64,000 nucleotides of DNA, taken from Histomonas meleagridis. Taxonomy: Eukaryota; Parabasalia; Tritrichomonadida; Dientamoebidae. The notes under the pieces are model-generated. The model was not told the DNA's origin, made no database searches, and saw only the letters and a program-made list of their open reading frames with translations. Of this stretch, positions 20,314-29,279 are shown one piece after another (positions within the stretch are counted from its first letter, which is position 1; every line of letters begins with the position of its first letter). The DNA is taken from positions 124,001 to 188,000 of the forward strand of contig WSYJ01000157.1 of assembly GCA_020186115.1 (NCBI GenBank), written 5' to 3'. A program made the translations under genes and the position numbers.

Positions 20314-22578
20314 CTATTTTTCATGTGGAGAAGGCCCTCCGTTCGGTGGCTTTTGTATGGGAGGAAGTTGTGTCTTTTTCTTTGCTTTACTGTTTTTCAT
20401 AACTTCATTTCCATACACTAACACATATTTGTTGCTGCCCCTGCTTATTCCTGCTATACTCCCAGGAGGCGTTCCTAATAACCTTGCAACGTCTCCTTCT
20501 GTGATCATTCCAGTAACTTTTTGAACTGGTCTTCCGCATAACAAACAACTGATTCCAAGCCTTCCTCCAGCAGTTTCGTTTGCATTCCCTATTTCAATGC
20601 TGTTTAGCTTTTCCATCATCGCTTGCAAATCATTTCTTGATACAAGATTTTTCAAAAAATCTTTTAACATTGAGATTTGTTTTTCAACACCATCAATTGA
20701 TGATTGAAAGTTTTTGGAAACTTGTTTAACAACAGCGAGTGGAGCAAAACTTGTCATATCTTCAACTTCTTTTGGAGTAAGTCCGAGAAGTCTTTGGTTG
20801 AATTCGAACCTAACTTGGTTTAGCATTTCTCGTAAAGTTTCATCTCCTTTTCCCATATGAGTAAATTTCATTAATTTTTCTGTTTTATTTCCAAGATCTT
20901 CTATTTCATCTAATATCCAATTTATTGTTTCTTCTATTTTGTTAATTTCATCAATATTGGCATTAATAATGTTATTTCCTTCATTACAATGGGTTTCGTT
21001 TTCATTATTTAACGGTTTTCGATCGCGATCTAAACGGTCGTCTGCTATTTTAATATTTGGAACATCTAAAATTATTTTTGGAATCATTTTATTTTTTGAT
21101 TGAGTTGTTTCAATTTGTTTATCATTTCCTTCATTTTGATTATTATATTGCTGATTATTTTCAATGTTATTAATTTCTTTTTTATTATTAATTTCTATAT
21201 TATTATTTAATTGCTTTGTGTTATCTTTTTCAGTAATTTTTCCTTTTTCATTTTTAACATTTTGAAAGTTTTCATTTCTGAAATTATTTAAATTGTCGTT
21301 TTTAATATTATTTTCATTTTTGATATTTTCTATTTTAGAATTTTTATCATTATCATCTTTAACAATTTCTTCTTCATTTTCTTCATTTTTATCTTTAGGA
21401 ACATTTGGTGGTGGTGACAAACGATATATTATTGTTTTTCCACCATCATAGTTATTATTATTATTTTTATTATTATTCGTATTAAATCTATGATTAAACG
21501 AATGTGAATTTGAGTTTGATTTTGTTTCATTATTTATATATTTACCAAAACTTGAAGATGATGATGAATTAATATTATTTTTCGTTAGTTCTGTAATGAG
21601 TTTGTTTTGTTTCATAATTTGTTGTTGAAGTTCTTTTTGCGCTTCTTTTAACATTTGAATTTCGGCTTGAAATTGATCAAATTGATTTGATTGTCCTTTA
21701 TTAATGTTTTTAGTTGATGATTCATTTACATTAATTATTTGTTTTTGGTTATGGTGAGTTTTTGGTGAACTTTTAAATGATGATTTTTGTGCTGTTGTTT
21801 TAAGATGTTTCGGAGTTTGTTCATTTTTTTGTTTTGTGCTTTGATCACTTTTTTGTTTGAAGTTTTGTTCGTTTTTTGATTTTGGAATTTGTTCGTTTTG
21901 TTGATCATTCAAATGATCAACGTCTTTTTCATTAATGAGATTACATACAATTGATTCAACAGATTGAATTCGTTTAGAGTTCGATGTTTGAATTTTATCC
22001 ATTTCATTGATTCTATTTTTAATATGTTCAATGGAATCTGTAATTGATGTTGGATCTAAACTTTGATTAACTTCTCTTATTGTTACGGGGTTTGTGGATA
22101 TTTTGACGTCTTGTGGTGTTCCTCCTTCTAATTTATTGATTCTTGATAAAAGAGTATTATATCGATCTAAACTTATGTATTGTTTTTTTAGATTATCAAT
22201 TGTTTTTGTTGACTGTGAAATTTGATCATTCACATGATTACTAATTTCATTCTTTGTTTTTTGATTATTTACTTCGATTTCTTTTTTAAGATTATTGATT
22301 CGCTTATCCATTTCATCATATATGTTTTCTTCTATAAGCATTGGATCTGCTTTTTGAACTTCCGGGGCAGAGTTTATTCGATCAATTTGTTCAGATAATT
22401 TTTCTATTTTTTGTTCTAATTTATCAAATTCATTTTTTTCATTAATTTCAATGATTTTTTTATTTAATTCATCAATCTTGAAGAAAAGTTCAGAAAGGAT
22501 ATCTTGCACTTGCCTATAATCAATACTAACATTTAATAAATGATCTTCGATTTGTTCTTCTTCTTCAAACTCATCCAT
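20314..22578 (-). CDS. Asn-rich coiled-coil protein, possibly flagellar (DUF4795/QRICH2-like)
   Basis: The product is 754 residues. An acidic start precedes long heptad stretches (about 25-125 and 170-225), then a low-complexity Asn/Lys/Glu/Gln linker (about 225-520), another coiled coil (about 545-680) and a compact C-terminal segment. That segment contains ISCLLCGRPVQKVTG, a Cys-x-x-Cys followed by RPV, a pattern I associate with the DUF4795 domain of QRICH2-type sperm and flagellar proteins; this link is tentative. The middle is simple-sequence with many NN and NK runs and is likely disordered. A scaffold in the axoneme or flagellar apparatus is plausible, but other coiled-coil roles are possible. 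An inverted repeat surrounds its start codon. Confidence 0.6.
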   Translation of the reverse strand: MDEFEEEEQIEDHLLNVSIDYRQVQDILSELFFKIDELNKKIIEINEKNEFDKLEQKIEKLSEQIDRINSAPEVQKADPMLIEENIYDEMDKRINNLKKEIEVNNQKTKNEISNHVNDQISQSTKTIDNLKKQYISLDRYNTLLSRINKLEGGTPQDVKISTNPVTIREVNQSLDPTSITDSIEHIKNRINEMDKIQTSNSKRIQSVESIVCNLINEKDVDHLNDQQNEQIPKSKNEQNFKQKSDQSTKQKNEQTPKHLKTTAQKSSFKSSPKTHHNQKQIINVNESSTKNINKGQSNQFDQFQAEIQMLKEAQKELQQQIMKQNKLITELTKNNINSSSSSSFGKYINNETKSNSNSHSFNHRFNTNNNKNNNNNYDGGKTIIYRLSPPPNVPKDKNEENEEEIVKDDNDKNSKIENIKNENNIKNDNLNNFRNENFQNVKNEKGKITEKDNTKQLNNNIEINNKKEINNIENNQQYNNQNEGNDKQIETTQSKNKMIPKIILDVPNIKIADDRLDRDRKPLNNENETHCNEGNNIINANIDEINKIEETINWILDEIEDLGNKTEKLMKFTHMGKGDETLREMLNQVRFEFNQRLLGLTPKEVEDMTSFAPLAVVKQVSKNFQSSIDGVEKQISMLKDFLKNLVSRNDLQAMMEKLNSIEIGNANETAGGRLGISCLLCGRPVQKVTGMITEGDVARLLGTPPGSIAGISRGSNKYVLVYGNEVMKNSKAKKKTQLPPIQKPPNGGPSPHEK

Positions 22579-22595
22579 AACGAATATCCGTTATG
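22576..22595. promoter_or_regulatory. Inverted repeat CATAACG...CGTTATG around a start codon
   Basis: A perfect 7-bp inverted repeat with a 6-bp spacer. The left arm contains the start codon (minus strand) of the coiled-coil gene; the right arm contains CCGTT, the Myb-type core. It could be a core promoter site with two binding half-sites. Confidence 0.4.
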
Positions 22596-22674
22596 GAAAA
22601 TTGAATTGAAAAAAATGTGCCAATTATTTTAATTCAAAATAATCAGTCAAGAGGCAAAAAACACTGAACAAAAG

Positions 22675-22968
22675 ATGAGCGCTGAGGAACTTAAAGGAAA
22701 ACTAAATCTCATAGACGAGGTCACATCTCTTTCAATGGCTCAACTCGAAAATAAGTCCATGTATTATTCTGTTGATTGGGAAATTGGAATGAGTGTTGGT
22801 AATAGTGCAGGTGATCAAAGCCCTTCTCCATTTGTTTCCCTGGTGTTCAAAGGTGTTGATAGGAATGGAAACTTTTTATCATATCCAATCACAATGTCAA
22901 TTCCACAATTCAATGATTTTGTGCAAAATGTTCAAAGAATGCAAAAATCTCTTTCTCAGTTTAATTAA
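22675..22968 (+). CDS. COMM-domain protein (COMMD6-like, domain only)
   Basis: The 97-residue protein consists almost entirely of a COMM domain. YYSVDWEIGMSVGNSAG corresponds to the conserved vDW..g start of the domain, followed by PFVSLVFKGVDRNGN and ITMSIPQFNDFVQNVQRMQKSL, the typical beta strands and final helix. COMMD proteins assemble with CCDC22 and CCDC93 into the Commander complex, which recycles membrane proteins from endosomes. Most family members have an N-terminal helical domain; COMMD6 is the known exception with little but the COMM domain, which this resembles in size. ATG at 22675 is the first start. It is divergent from the coiled-coil gene across 96 bp. Confidence 0.72.
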   Translation: MSAEELKGKLNLIDEVTSLSMAQLENKSMYYSVDWEIGMSVGNSAGDQSPSPFVSLVFKGVDRNGNFLSYPITMSIPQFNDFVQNVQRMQKSLSQFN

Positions 22969-23059
22969 CCAACTGGTATTTTATAAAAGTACTTATAAGA
23001 CTTACTTTACTCAATTTTTTTTTTGAGAAATTAGACATTTTATTAAAAAAAGTGCTTAT

Positions 23060-23069
23060 CGACCGTTAA
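23060..23069. promoter_or_regulatory. CGACCGTTAA element upstream of coiled-coil gene
   Basis: It is the same ten bases as at 6412-6421 and lies 8 bp before the start codon at 23078. It contains CCGTT/AACGG, a Myb-type core. Confidence 0.45.
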
Positions 23070-23077
23070 CGCAATAA

Positions 23078-23872
23078 ATGGACGATAGTTTCCTTCTAAC
23101 CTCAAAAGGAATTCCATATGTTTTTGAAACAGCGCCTTTAACACCTGCTCCACAGATAAAACGAAAGAAATCAAGAATTTCTCTAGAAACTTTACAGAAA
23201 CAAATCGAATCATTGTCAAAAGAAATTGAAGAAATTTCAACAGAAAATGCTCAACTAAGAAACGAACGAATACAAATTGTCAATGATATTGAAGCCAAGA
23301 CTAAAGCATATAATAATGTAATTGATAATTACTCATCAACAAATGAAGATATTGAAAATCAAAATAATGACCTTAAAGTTATTATTCAACAGCAACAATC
23401 TTTAATTCAGCAAATTATACCTTTATTTTCTGAATTACTTAATGGCGGATATAATCTCAAAAAAGTCGAAGGACTTGAATATGAGTATCTGCTTCAACTC
23501 ACAGGATTAACTGAACCAGAAAGCACATATCAAGATACACATAAAGATCGACATGTATTAAAAATCGTTACTCATAATAGTTATTTTTATGGGTGTAAAA
23601 CAAACAACGATTTCATTAACAGATGTAAACAACTTGTTCAAGAAGTGAATAATAAAGCGAAAGAAGAGGAAGAACAAATTAATTATGAAAAAGAATTAAT
23701 TCTTTTACAACAAAGAAATGCTGAAACACATGCAAAACTTTCCCTTCAGATCGAACAATTAAATAGAGAAAGAGAAAAATTGCTGAAACAAATCGAAGAG
23801 TTGAAAAAGACTAAAAATAAACCAAAAACAAATACATCAAATCTCCAAAGAATAAAAAGAATTAAAGTGTAG
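23078..23872 (+). CDS. Coiled-coil protein of unknown function
   Basis: This is a 264-residue soluble protein. After a short N-terminal segment with Pro (about 1-27) there is a coiled coil from about 33 to 115 (LETLQKQIESLSKEIEEIS...), a globular stretch at about 115-190 (LFSELLNGGYNLKKVEGLEYEYL, VLKIVTHNSYFYGC) and a second coiled coil at about 195-250, ending in a basic tail with KKTKNKPKT. The arrangement recalls kinetochore or centrosomal proteins, where coiled coils flank a small RWD-like fold, but I cannot assign a family. The start is the first ATG and follows the CGACCGTTAA element by 8 bp. The 3' end converges with the acidic gene at 23936. Confidence 0.6.
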   Translation: MDDSFLLTSKGIPYVFETAPLTPAPQIKRKKSRISLETLQKQIESLSKEIEEISTENAQLRNERIQIVNDIEAKTKAYNNVIDNYSSTNEDIENQNNDLKVIIQQQQSLIQQIIPLFSELLNGGYNLKKVEGLEYEYLLQLTGLTEPESTYQDTHKDRHVLKIVTHNSYFYGCKTNNDFINRCKQLVQEVNNKAKEEEEQINYEKELILLQQRNAETHAKLSLQIEQLNREREKLLKQIEELKKTKNKPKTNTSNLQRIKRIKV

Positions 23873-23935
23873 ACAAAATAATAAAAATTATAGAACAGTT
23901 TAATTTTATTTTTACATACAATGTGTTGTTTAAAT

Positions 23936-24379
23936 TCATTTAAAATCATCATAAATTTCATTTTCCAGATTAAAATCATCGAAATCATCATTTTCAGATT
24001 CAGATTTTGTATCTTTAACACTCATTTCTGGTGTAATTTCACTTCCTTTATTGTCTTCTGATAATTCGCTTTGATGATCAGATTTATTTGATATGCTATT
24101 GTTAGAATGTTCTTCAAAATCATGTTCCAATTTATCACTTTGAAAATTTATTGAATTTTGTTGTAAATTATTATCTTCTTCATTATTGTCACTAGGTCCT
24201 TTACAAGATTTTAAAACTTTTGTATCACTTGAAATATATTTAATAATTTTTGATTTAATGGATTTTACAAAATCATTTTTAGCATTAGCTAATACATCTT
24301 CTATCTTTTTTGTGTAATCTGTTTGAATTAGATTGATTATCTCTTGTTCATCAAGTTTATTTTTGTTTTTGTCTTCCAT
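23936..24379 (-). CDS. Small acidic protein, unknown function
   Basis: Reading from the ATG at 24379 gives 147 residues; an upstream TTG in frame is not a credible start. The first 65 residues form a short basic, helical region (INLIQTDYTKKIEDVLANAKNDFVKSIKSKI). The remainder is strongly acidic, rich in Ser, Asp, Glu and Asn, and looks disordered (SENDDFDDFNLENEIYDDF at the C terminus). I recognise no family. Acidic tails of this kind occur in chaperones and chromatin proteins. It is divergent from the STT3 gene. Confidence 0.5.
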   Translation of the reverse strand: MEDKNKNKLDEQEIINLIQTDYTKKIEDVLANAKNDFVKSIKSKIIKYISSDTKVLKSCKGPSDNNEEDNNLQQNSINFQSDKLEHDFEEHSNNSISNKSDHQSELSEDNKGSEITPEMSVKDTKSESENDDFDDFNLENEIYDDFK

Positions 24380-24447
24380 TTTTTCACTCAAAAAAATTAA
24401 CAGTCACTGTCAATAATATAAACGAAACAGACATAATCAATAATTGA

Positions 24448-26505
24448 ATGGATCTAACCAAACTTATGAAGGTAAAATATCAACAAATCCTTCATTTCCT
24501 AAGATTTACGATTGTATTATTATCTTGCGTTCTTGCTTTTTGTATTAGAACGTTTTCAAACATTGTTGGTGAACCATATATTCATGAGTTTGATCCACAT
24601 TTCAATTGGCGTTGCACTCAATATATCAATGAACATGGTTTGTACGAGTTCCTTGGATGGTTTGATAATATTTCATGGTATCCTCAAGGACGTCCAGTTG
24701 GTGAAACAGCATATCCAGGTTTAATGTATACATCAGCCATCATTAAATGGACTCTTCAAAAAATGCACATTATGATTGATCTTCTTGATATTTGCGTATT
24801 TACTGGTCCTGTTTTTGCTGTTCTTTCAACACTTTTAGCATTTCTCTTTGGACAATTAATCAAAGATTCCTCATTAGGTTGTTTATTTGCCGCTATTACA
24901 TCCTTTATTCCAGGTATGATTTCCCGTTCGATGGCAGGTTCTTATGATTATGAATGTATTTCCTTATTCATATTAGTTGGTTGTTTATACACATTTGTAT
25001 TAGCACTTAAGACAGGCTCTATATTCATGTCTGTCTTTTCAGGTCTTTTCTATGGTTATATGTCACTTACATGGGGTGGTTATGTATTTATTTCCAATTG
25101 TATCCCATTATTTACAGCCGGCCTTGTAGCTCTTGGTCATTATTCATGGCGTCTTCACATCTCATATTCTATCTGGGCAATTGTTGGCACTTTAATTTCT
25201 GCCTCAGTTCCATTCATTGGAGATAAAGTACTCAAAAAGCCGGAGCACTTTGCACTTTTGGGAACGTTTATTGTATTACAAATATGGGGACTTTTCACGT
25301 GGATTAAGAAAATCCTTTCACCGCCATCATACAACACCACTGTTGTTACATCCCTTATGTCCATGCCTATTCTTTTACTTCTTTTCATTACCGTTGGTAT
25401 TTCCACCGGAATTCTTGGAGGCTTTAGTGGTCGATTGATGCAAATGTTTGATCCATCATATGCAACGAAGAACATTCCAATTATTGCATCTGTTGCCGAA
25501 CATCAGCCATCATCATGGGGCATGTATTTCATGGATTGTGGATTTTTAATTCTCTTATTCCCTGTTGGCTGTTATTTCATCTTACGTTCTGGTTTAAGTG
25601 AACATACTGAAGGACTTTTCCTATTATTAATCTATGGAATGTCGACATTATATTTTGCTTCTATTATGGTTCGTTTAGTATTAGTGTTTACTCCATCAAT
25701 GGTCTTTGTTGTTTCATATGGCATCCAAAAAGTATTACGGAAATCATTCCGTAGTACATCCACAGTATCATATTTCATTCGCTTCACAATATTTATCACG
25801 TTAGTATTCACTGTCTTACATTCAGTTTGGTTTAGTGCGTATGGATATTCTGGTGATCACATCCATTTCTATGTGCGTACCGCGTTAGGCCCAGAAATGA
25901 GTGATGATTATCGCGAAGCATATCGATGGTTATACACTAACACGCAAAGAGATGAACGCGTAATGAGTTGGTGGGATTATGGATATCAAATCACATCTAT
26001 GGGAGGACGCGGATGTATGGCTGATGGTAACACTAATAACTTTACGCACATTGGTATCATTGGAATGACAATGAGTTCTCCGGAGCCTGTTGCATGGCGT
26101 CTTGCGCGTTTGATGGATGCGAATTATATGTTAGTAATATTCGGTGGCGCTTCGGGTTATGATGGCGATGATATTAATAAGTTCTTATGGATGCCGAGAA
26201 TCGCAAATCAAACATTCACAAACATTAGCGGCGATATGTACACACCAAGAAATCAAGGTAATATAGTGACGCCAACTGCAACACATAATATGACGCAATC
26301 AATGATGTATAAGTTTTGTTATTATAACTTTAATAGGTTCCAATTCCACCCGTCAATTCCAAAAGGTACAGATATGATGAGATACGGAGAGGTGAAGGAT
26401 ATAAACTTCCACTTGTATTCCTTCCAAGAAGCTTTCACTTCTAAAAATTGGATAGTGAGAATTTATAAGGTGTTGGATGACCCGTTGTGGAACCGAGTTT
26501 ATTAA
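24448..26505 (+). CDS. STT3: Oligosaccharyltransferase catalytic subunit STT3
   Basis: It transfers the lipid-linked glycan to Asn-X-Ser/Thr sites of proteins entering the endoplasmic reticulum. The 685-residue protein begins with a cytosolic stub and about 11-13 membrane helices. The first lumenal loop carries the metal-binding EFDPHFNWR motif (about 44-52), and a second acidic site is SYDYE near 170. The hallmark WWDYGYQ sits at about 508-514, starting the lumenal domain, followed by GNTNNFTHIG. Trichomonads have very few OST subunits, so STT3 may act nearly alone. ATG at 24448 gives the expected N terminus. The stop forms TAAA. Confidence 0.95.
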   Translation: MDLTKLMKVKYQQILHFLRFTIVLLSCVLAFCIRTFSNIVGEPYIHEFDPHFNWRCTQYINEHGLYEFLGWFDNISWYPQGRPVGETAYPGLMYTSAIIKWTLQKMHIMIDLLDICVFTGPVFAVLSTLLAFLFGQLIKDSSLGCLFAAITSFIPGMISRSMAGSYDYECISLFILVGCLYTFVLALKTGSIFMSVFSGLFYGYMSLTWGGYVFISNCIPLFTAGLVALGHYSWRLHISYSIWAIVGTLISASVPFIGDKVLKKPEHFALLGTFIVLQIWGLFTWIKKILSPPSYNTTVVTSLMSMPILLLLFITVGISTGILGGFSGRLMQMFDPSYATKNIPIIASVAEHQPSSWGMYFMDCGFLILLFPVGCYFILRSGLSEHTEGLFLLLIYGMSTLYFASIMVRLVLVFTPSMVFVVSYGIQKVLRKSFRSTSTVSYFIRFTIFITLVFTVLHSVWFSAYGYSGDHIHFYVRTALGPEMSDDYREAYRWLYTNTQRDERVMSWWDYGYQITSMGGRGCMADGNTNNFTHIGIIGMTMSSPEPVAWRLARLMDANYMLVIFGGASGYDGDDINKFLWMPRIANQTFTNISGDMYTPRNQGNIVTPTATHNMTQSMMYKFCYYNFNRFQFHPSIPKGTDMMRYGEVKDINFHLYSFQEAFTSKNWIVRIYKVLDDPLWNRVY

Positions 26506-26603
26506 AAGAGTTCTTTGAAATAATTTTTAATTTGTGATGTTAACGGAAAATATATTTGATGACTTAATGTGTAAGAATTGTAAATTGAGAAAAAGGAAGT
26601 AAA

Positions 26604-27490
26604 ATGATTCATATGAATTCAAAAATATTAGATGTATTTGAGCATTTTCTTCTTCAAAAAATCTCTCAAGAGTCAAAATATCTTCTCAACAACATGATTA
26701 AATTTAATTTAATTCATCTAATTAATGATACGAAAAATTGCATCCACATATCAAAGAATGATTTGTTGCTTCGTAAAAAATTGGTTGAAGAAGGAGTTAA
26801 TCCGAATGAAATTACAAAAATAATTCTAAATGATGAAATATAAAAACTTCAAAAAATATCATCACAAAATGATTTTAATCAAACAATTAAATCATCAGTG
26901 TACAAAAAATATTCATTTGTGAATAAAGAATATTGAGTTACATTAATTGATTATGCAGTATTTTTTAGTTCTGGTAAATGTTTCCTTCTAAATGGTACAA
27001 AAGGAAATAAAAGATAGGTAAATATGTAGTTGCATGTGGAAATAAAGAAATTTCATGCGAACGAAATCATTCCAAATTTATCGGATTGTATAAAGCAGAA
27101 ATTAAATTTCATCGAAATGATATCATTAAATTGGAAGAAAATGATTAAAATATTGAAAGTAAAGATTGGTACAGTGAAAGTATTGAAGAACATTTTTATA
27201 AAATGAATGATAAGAAGAAATAGTAAAATTACTCTTTAAGGAGAAGGAACCAATAGTGATATCGCAAATATATGTATTTGCCTTACATAAAATTTATTTT
27301 GATACTTTGAAAAAATTCAAAATAAAATTTGGAAATTATTTAAATGATTTGAAACAGCAATTATATATGCACCTAAAAGTGTTGAATTACTTCTTGAGCA
27401 AAAAGGAATTGATGAAAAAACAACATATATGATTATTTTATAGTACCGATATTAGACCATAGCAAATTCACTCGAATATTTAAATATGAA
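26604..27490 (+). pseudogene. Decayed DUF3447/ankyrin-family copy
   Basis: A 79-residue open piece at 26604-26843 ends LRKKLVEEGVNPNEITKIILNDE, the linker found just before the DUF3447 core in the gene at 46070. Beyond an in-frame stop the same frame continues as KLQKISSQNDFNQTIKSS, then a broken version of the core (SFVNKEY, LIDYAVFFSSGKC) with more stops and frameshifts. The last recognisable remnant is an ankyrin-like LLLEQKGIDEK-type piece near 27390-27420. No intact product is possible. Confidence 0.75.
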
Positions 27491-27553
27491 AAAAATTACA
27501 TTATGTAGCATTTAAAAGAAAAAACAACTTAAAAAATTTATTGAAGATAAAAA

Positions 27554-28258
27554 TCAAAGTTCTTTTTCTTGCTCTTCTTCTTTAAAGTAACTCCTAATAG
27601 AAGTGAGCAATTCCTTGAATGGAACATTTCCTGGTATTTGTTTTGTTGATCCATTTTTAGATAATAAAACGGTTTCATTGCGAGCGATGTGAAACTGCTT
27701 GAAAGCTGATGTTTCATTAGTAAATCCTATGTGAATGCGTGAATCATTCGAATCATTCGAATCATGGAAATTGCAACCAATCGATAACCAATAAATTGGA
27801 ATTTCACCAGAGTCAACAAATAAAATGGCCGCACTTTCACCATTGGAGATCCATGATGCGTCAGGTGTTTCACTATAATTGGGAAGATATGCCTTTGATG
27901 CTTTAATGAATGCAGATTCATTGCGGTATAAATTGAGGTAATGTGCAACTCCATGCGAATGGAAAATACGATATGAGGGAAGAGTGTTGATTTGGAAGCG
28001 TGGGGTAACATCACGATATTTAGAAATGTCAACTGCACCAAATGTCACCATTCCTTCAAGTTTTTTCGCAGCTATATTGAAACCTGGAAGTGAAGATTGA
28101 CGAACTGGTCCCATTCCTGCATGGAAGCAAACAAAAATAACAGAACTATTACTACGTTTATCAACAATTTCTGAAAAATTAGATTCCGTTAGTTCAAGAA
28201 CAGGGCTTTTAAAATATCTCCCAAATGCGCATAGATTTAACAGTATGTGCAAAAACAT
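27554..28258 (-). CDS. ER thioredoxin-like (PDI-family) protein lacking the CxxC active site
   Basis: This is a 234-residue protein with a short hydrophobic N-terminal signal (MFLHILLNLCAFG) followed by a thioredoxin fold at about 15-125. The fold reads SSVIFVCFHAGMGPVRQ, then FGAVDISKYRDVTPRFQINTLPSYRIF, including the cis-proline loop TLPSYRIF. Where catalytic PDI has WCGHC this protein has FHAGMGPVR, so it cannot do disulfide exchange. Several Asn-X-Ser/Thr sites (NSS, NES, NET) suggest glycosylation by the neighbouring STT3 pathway. A chaperone or substrate-binding role is likely. The C terminus EEEQEKEL could act as a KDEL-type retrieval signal. CCGTT lies 16 bp upstream of the ATG. Confidence 0.7.
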   Translation of the reverse strand: MFLHILLNLCAFGRYFKSPVLELTESNFSEIVDKRSNSSVIFVCFHAGMGPVRQSSLPGFNIAAKKLEGMVTFGAVDISKYRDVTPRFQINTLPSYRIFHSHGVAHYLNLYRNESAFIKASKAYLPNYSETPDASWISNGESAAILFVDSGEIPIYWLSIGCNFHDSNDSNDSRIHIGFTNETSAFKQFHIARNETVLLSKNGSTKQIPGNVPFKELLTSIRSYFKEEEQEKEL

Positions 28259-28511
28259 ATAATTTTTATGTTTCCGTTATTTAAGTGAGGAGTTAATTGT
28301 AAAACGTCAAATCGTTGTAATTCATTTTTGAATATATTTTAATCGTCTGGGTTCCAAATATTTGGAACGTTGGGTGATCGTTTTTACGGTTTTTCTCGGA
28401 TTGCAACACAGGTGATGTGTTAGATTAAAAGTGAGATAATCCATTGAAATAAGTGATCACTTTAATTGAAAACGTTGAACTTAAAAATGGCCGGCTAAAT
28501 TTAATCATTTA

Positions 28512-28874
28512 ATGTTATCCTGCCTCAAGAACTTTAATCGCGGATTTTTCAGCATGCCATATTACCCACTTGCAGACGTTTTTCAAACTAAGAAGGGATA
28601 TGAAATTCAAATGGAATTACCTGGCGTAAAGAAAGATGATATTACTATCGATTTAGATCAAGGGATATTAAATATTACGGCTACCAAGAAGCTTAAGAAA
28701 GATGAAAGTGTAAAACAAATCCACACTGAAATTGAATATGGAACAATTTCAAGAGAATTTAATCTTCCTTCAAACGTTGAAACCGAAGGAATGGAAGCTG
28801 TTCTTAAAGACGGTGTTTTGACATTGTCAATTCCAAGAAAAGAAAAGTCAAAGGTTGAAGTAAAGATTCTCTGA
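28512..28874 (+). CDS. Small heat-shock protein (Hsp20/alpha-crystallin), possible hydrogenosomal leader
   Basis: The 120-residue protein has a classic alpha-crystallin domain at about 18-118. Conserved stretches are ADVFQTKKGYEIQMELPGVKKDDI, LNITATKK, and the family signature VLKDGVLTLSIPRKE with its A/G-x-L-x-x-G-V-L core. Such proteins form oligomers that hold unfolding proteins. The first 14 residues, MLSCLKNFNRGFFS, precede a second Met that would itself start a minimal Hsp20. A start of ML-S with a nearby Arg before an aromatic residue is the pattern of trichomonad hydrogenosomal presequences, so import into hydrogenosomes is a reasonable inference. Confidence 0.88.
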   Translation: MLSCLKNFNRGFFSMPYYPLADVFQTKKGYEIQMELPGVKKDDITIDLDQGILNITATKKLKKDESVKQIHTEIEYGTISREFNLPSNVETEGMEAVLKDGVLTLSIPRKEKSKVEVKIL

Positions 28875-28977
28875 ACATAAATTTGTTTTTCATTTTTTTA
28901 AATATTCCATCATTAAATTGAACATATAAAATAAACTTATGTCTGCAGGAATGAATCCATATGAATATGAAAAAGTG

Positions 28978-29279
28978 GATATTTATTTGTTTTATTTGAT
29001 ATTTATTTTAATAATTTATTATTTAAAAAAATATTTGGAAATTATTTAAATTATTTTATACAGCACTTATTTTAGCATCTGAAAGAGGTTATACAGAAAT
29101 AGTTAAATTACTTCTTGAATAAGAAGGAATTGATGATAATACCAAAAATATTTATTTGTTTTATTTTATGTTTATTTTAATAATTTAATGTTTCAAAATA
29201 ATATTTGGAAATTATTTAATACAGCACTTATATGTGCATCTGAAAATGGACATATAGAAATAGTTAAATTACTTCTTTC
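28978..29279 (+). pseudogene. Ankyrin-repeat fragments with AT-rich inserts
   Basis: Two ankyrin blocks lie between AT-rich inserts. The block at 29054-29152 is exactly 99 nt and reads TALILASERGYTEIVKLLLE, a stop, then EGIDDNTKNI. The next (from 29215) reads NTALICASENGHIEIVKLLL and is cut off at 29279. The inserts (28984-29053, 70 nt; 29153-29214, 62 nt) resemble each other and those at 50459-50529 and, on the other strand, near 36880-37060. The fragment has lost both ends. Confidence 0.75.
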
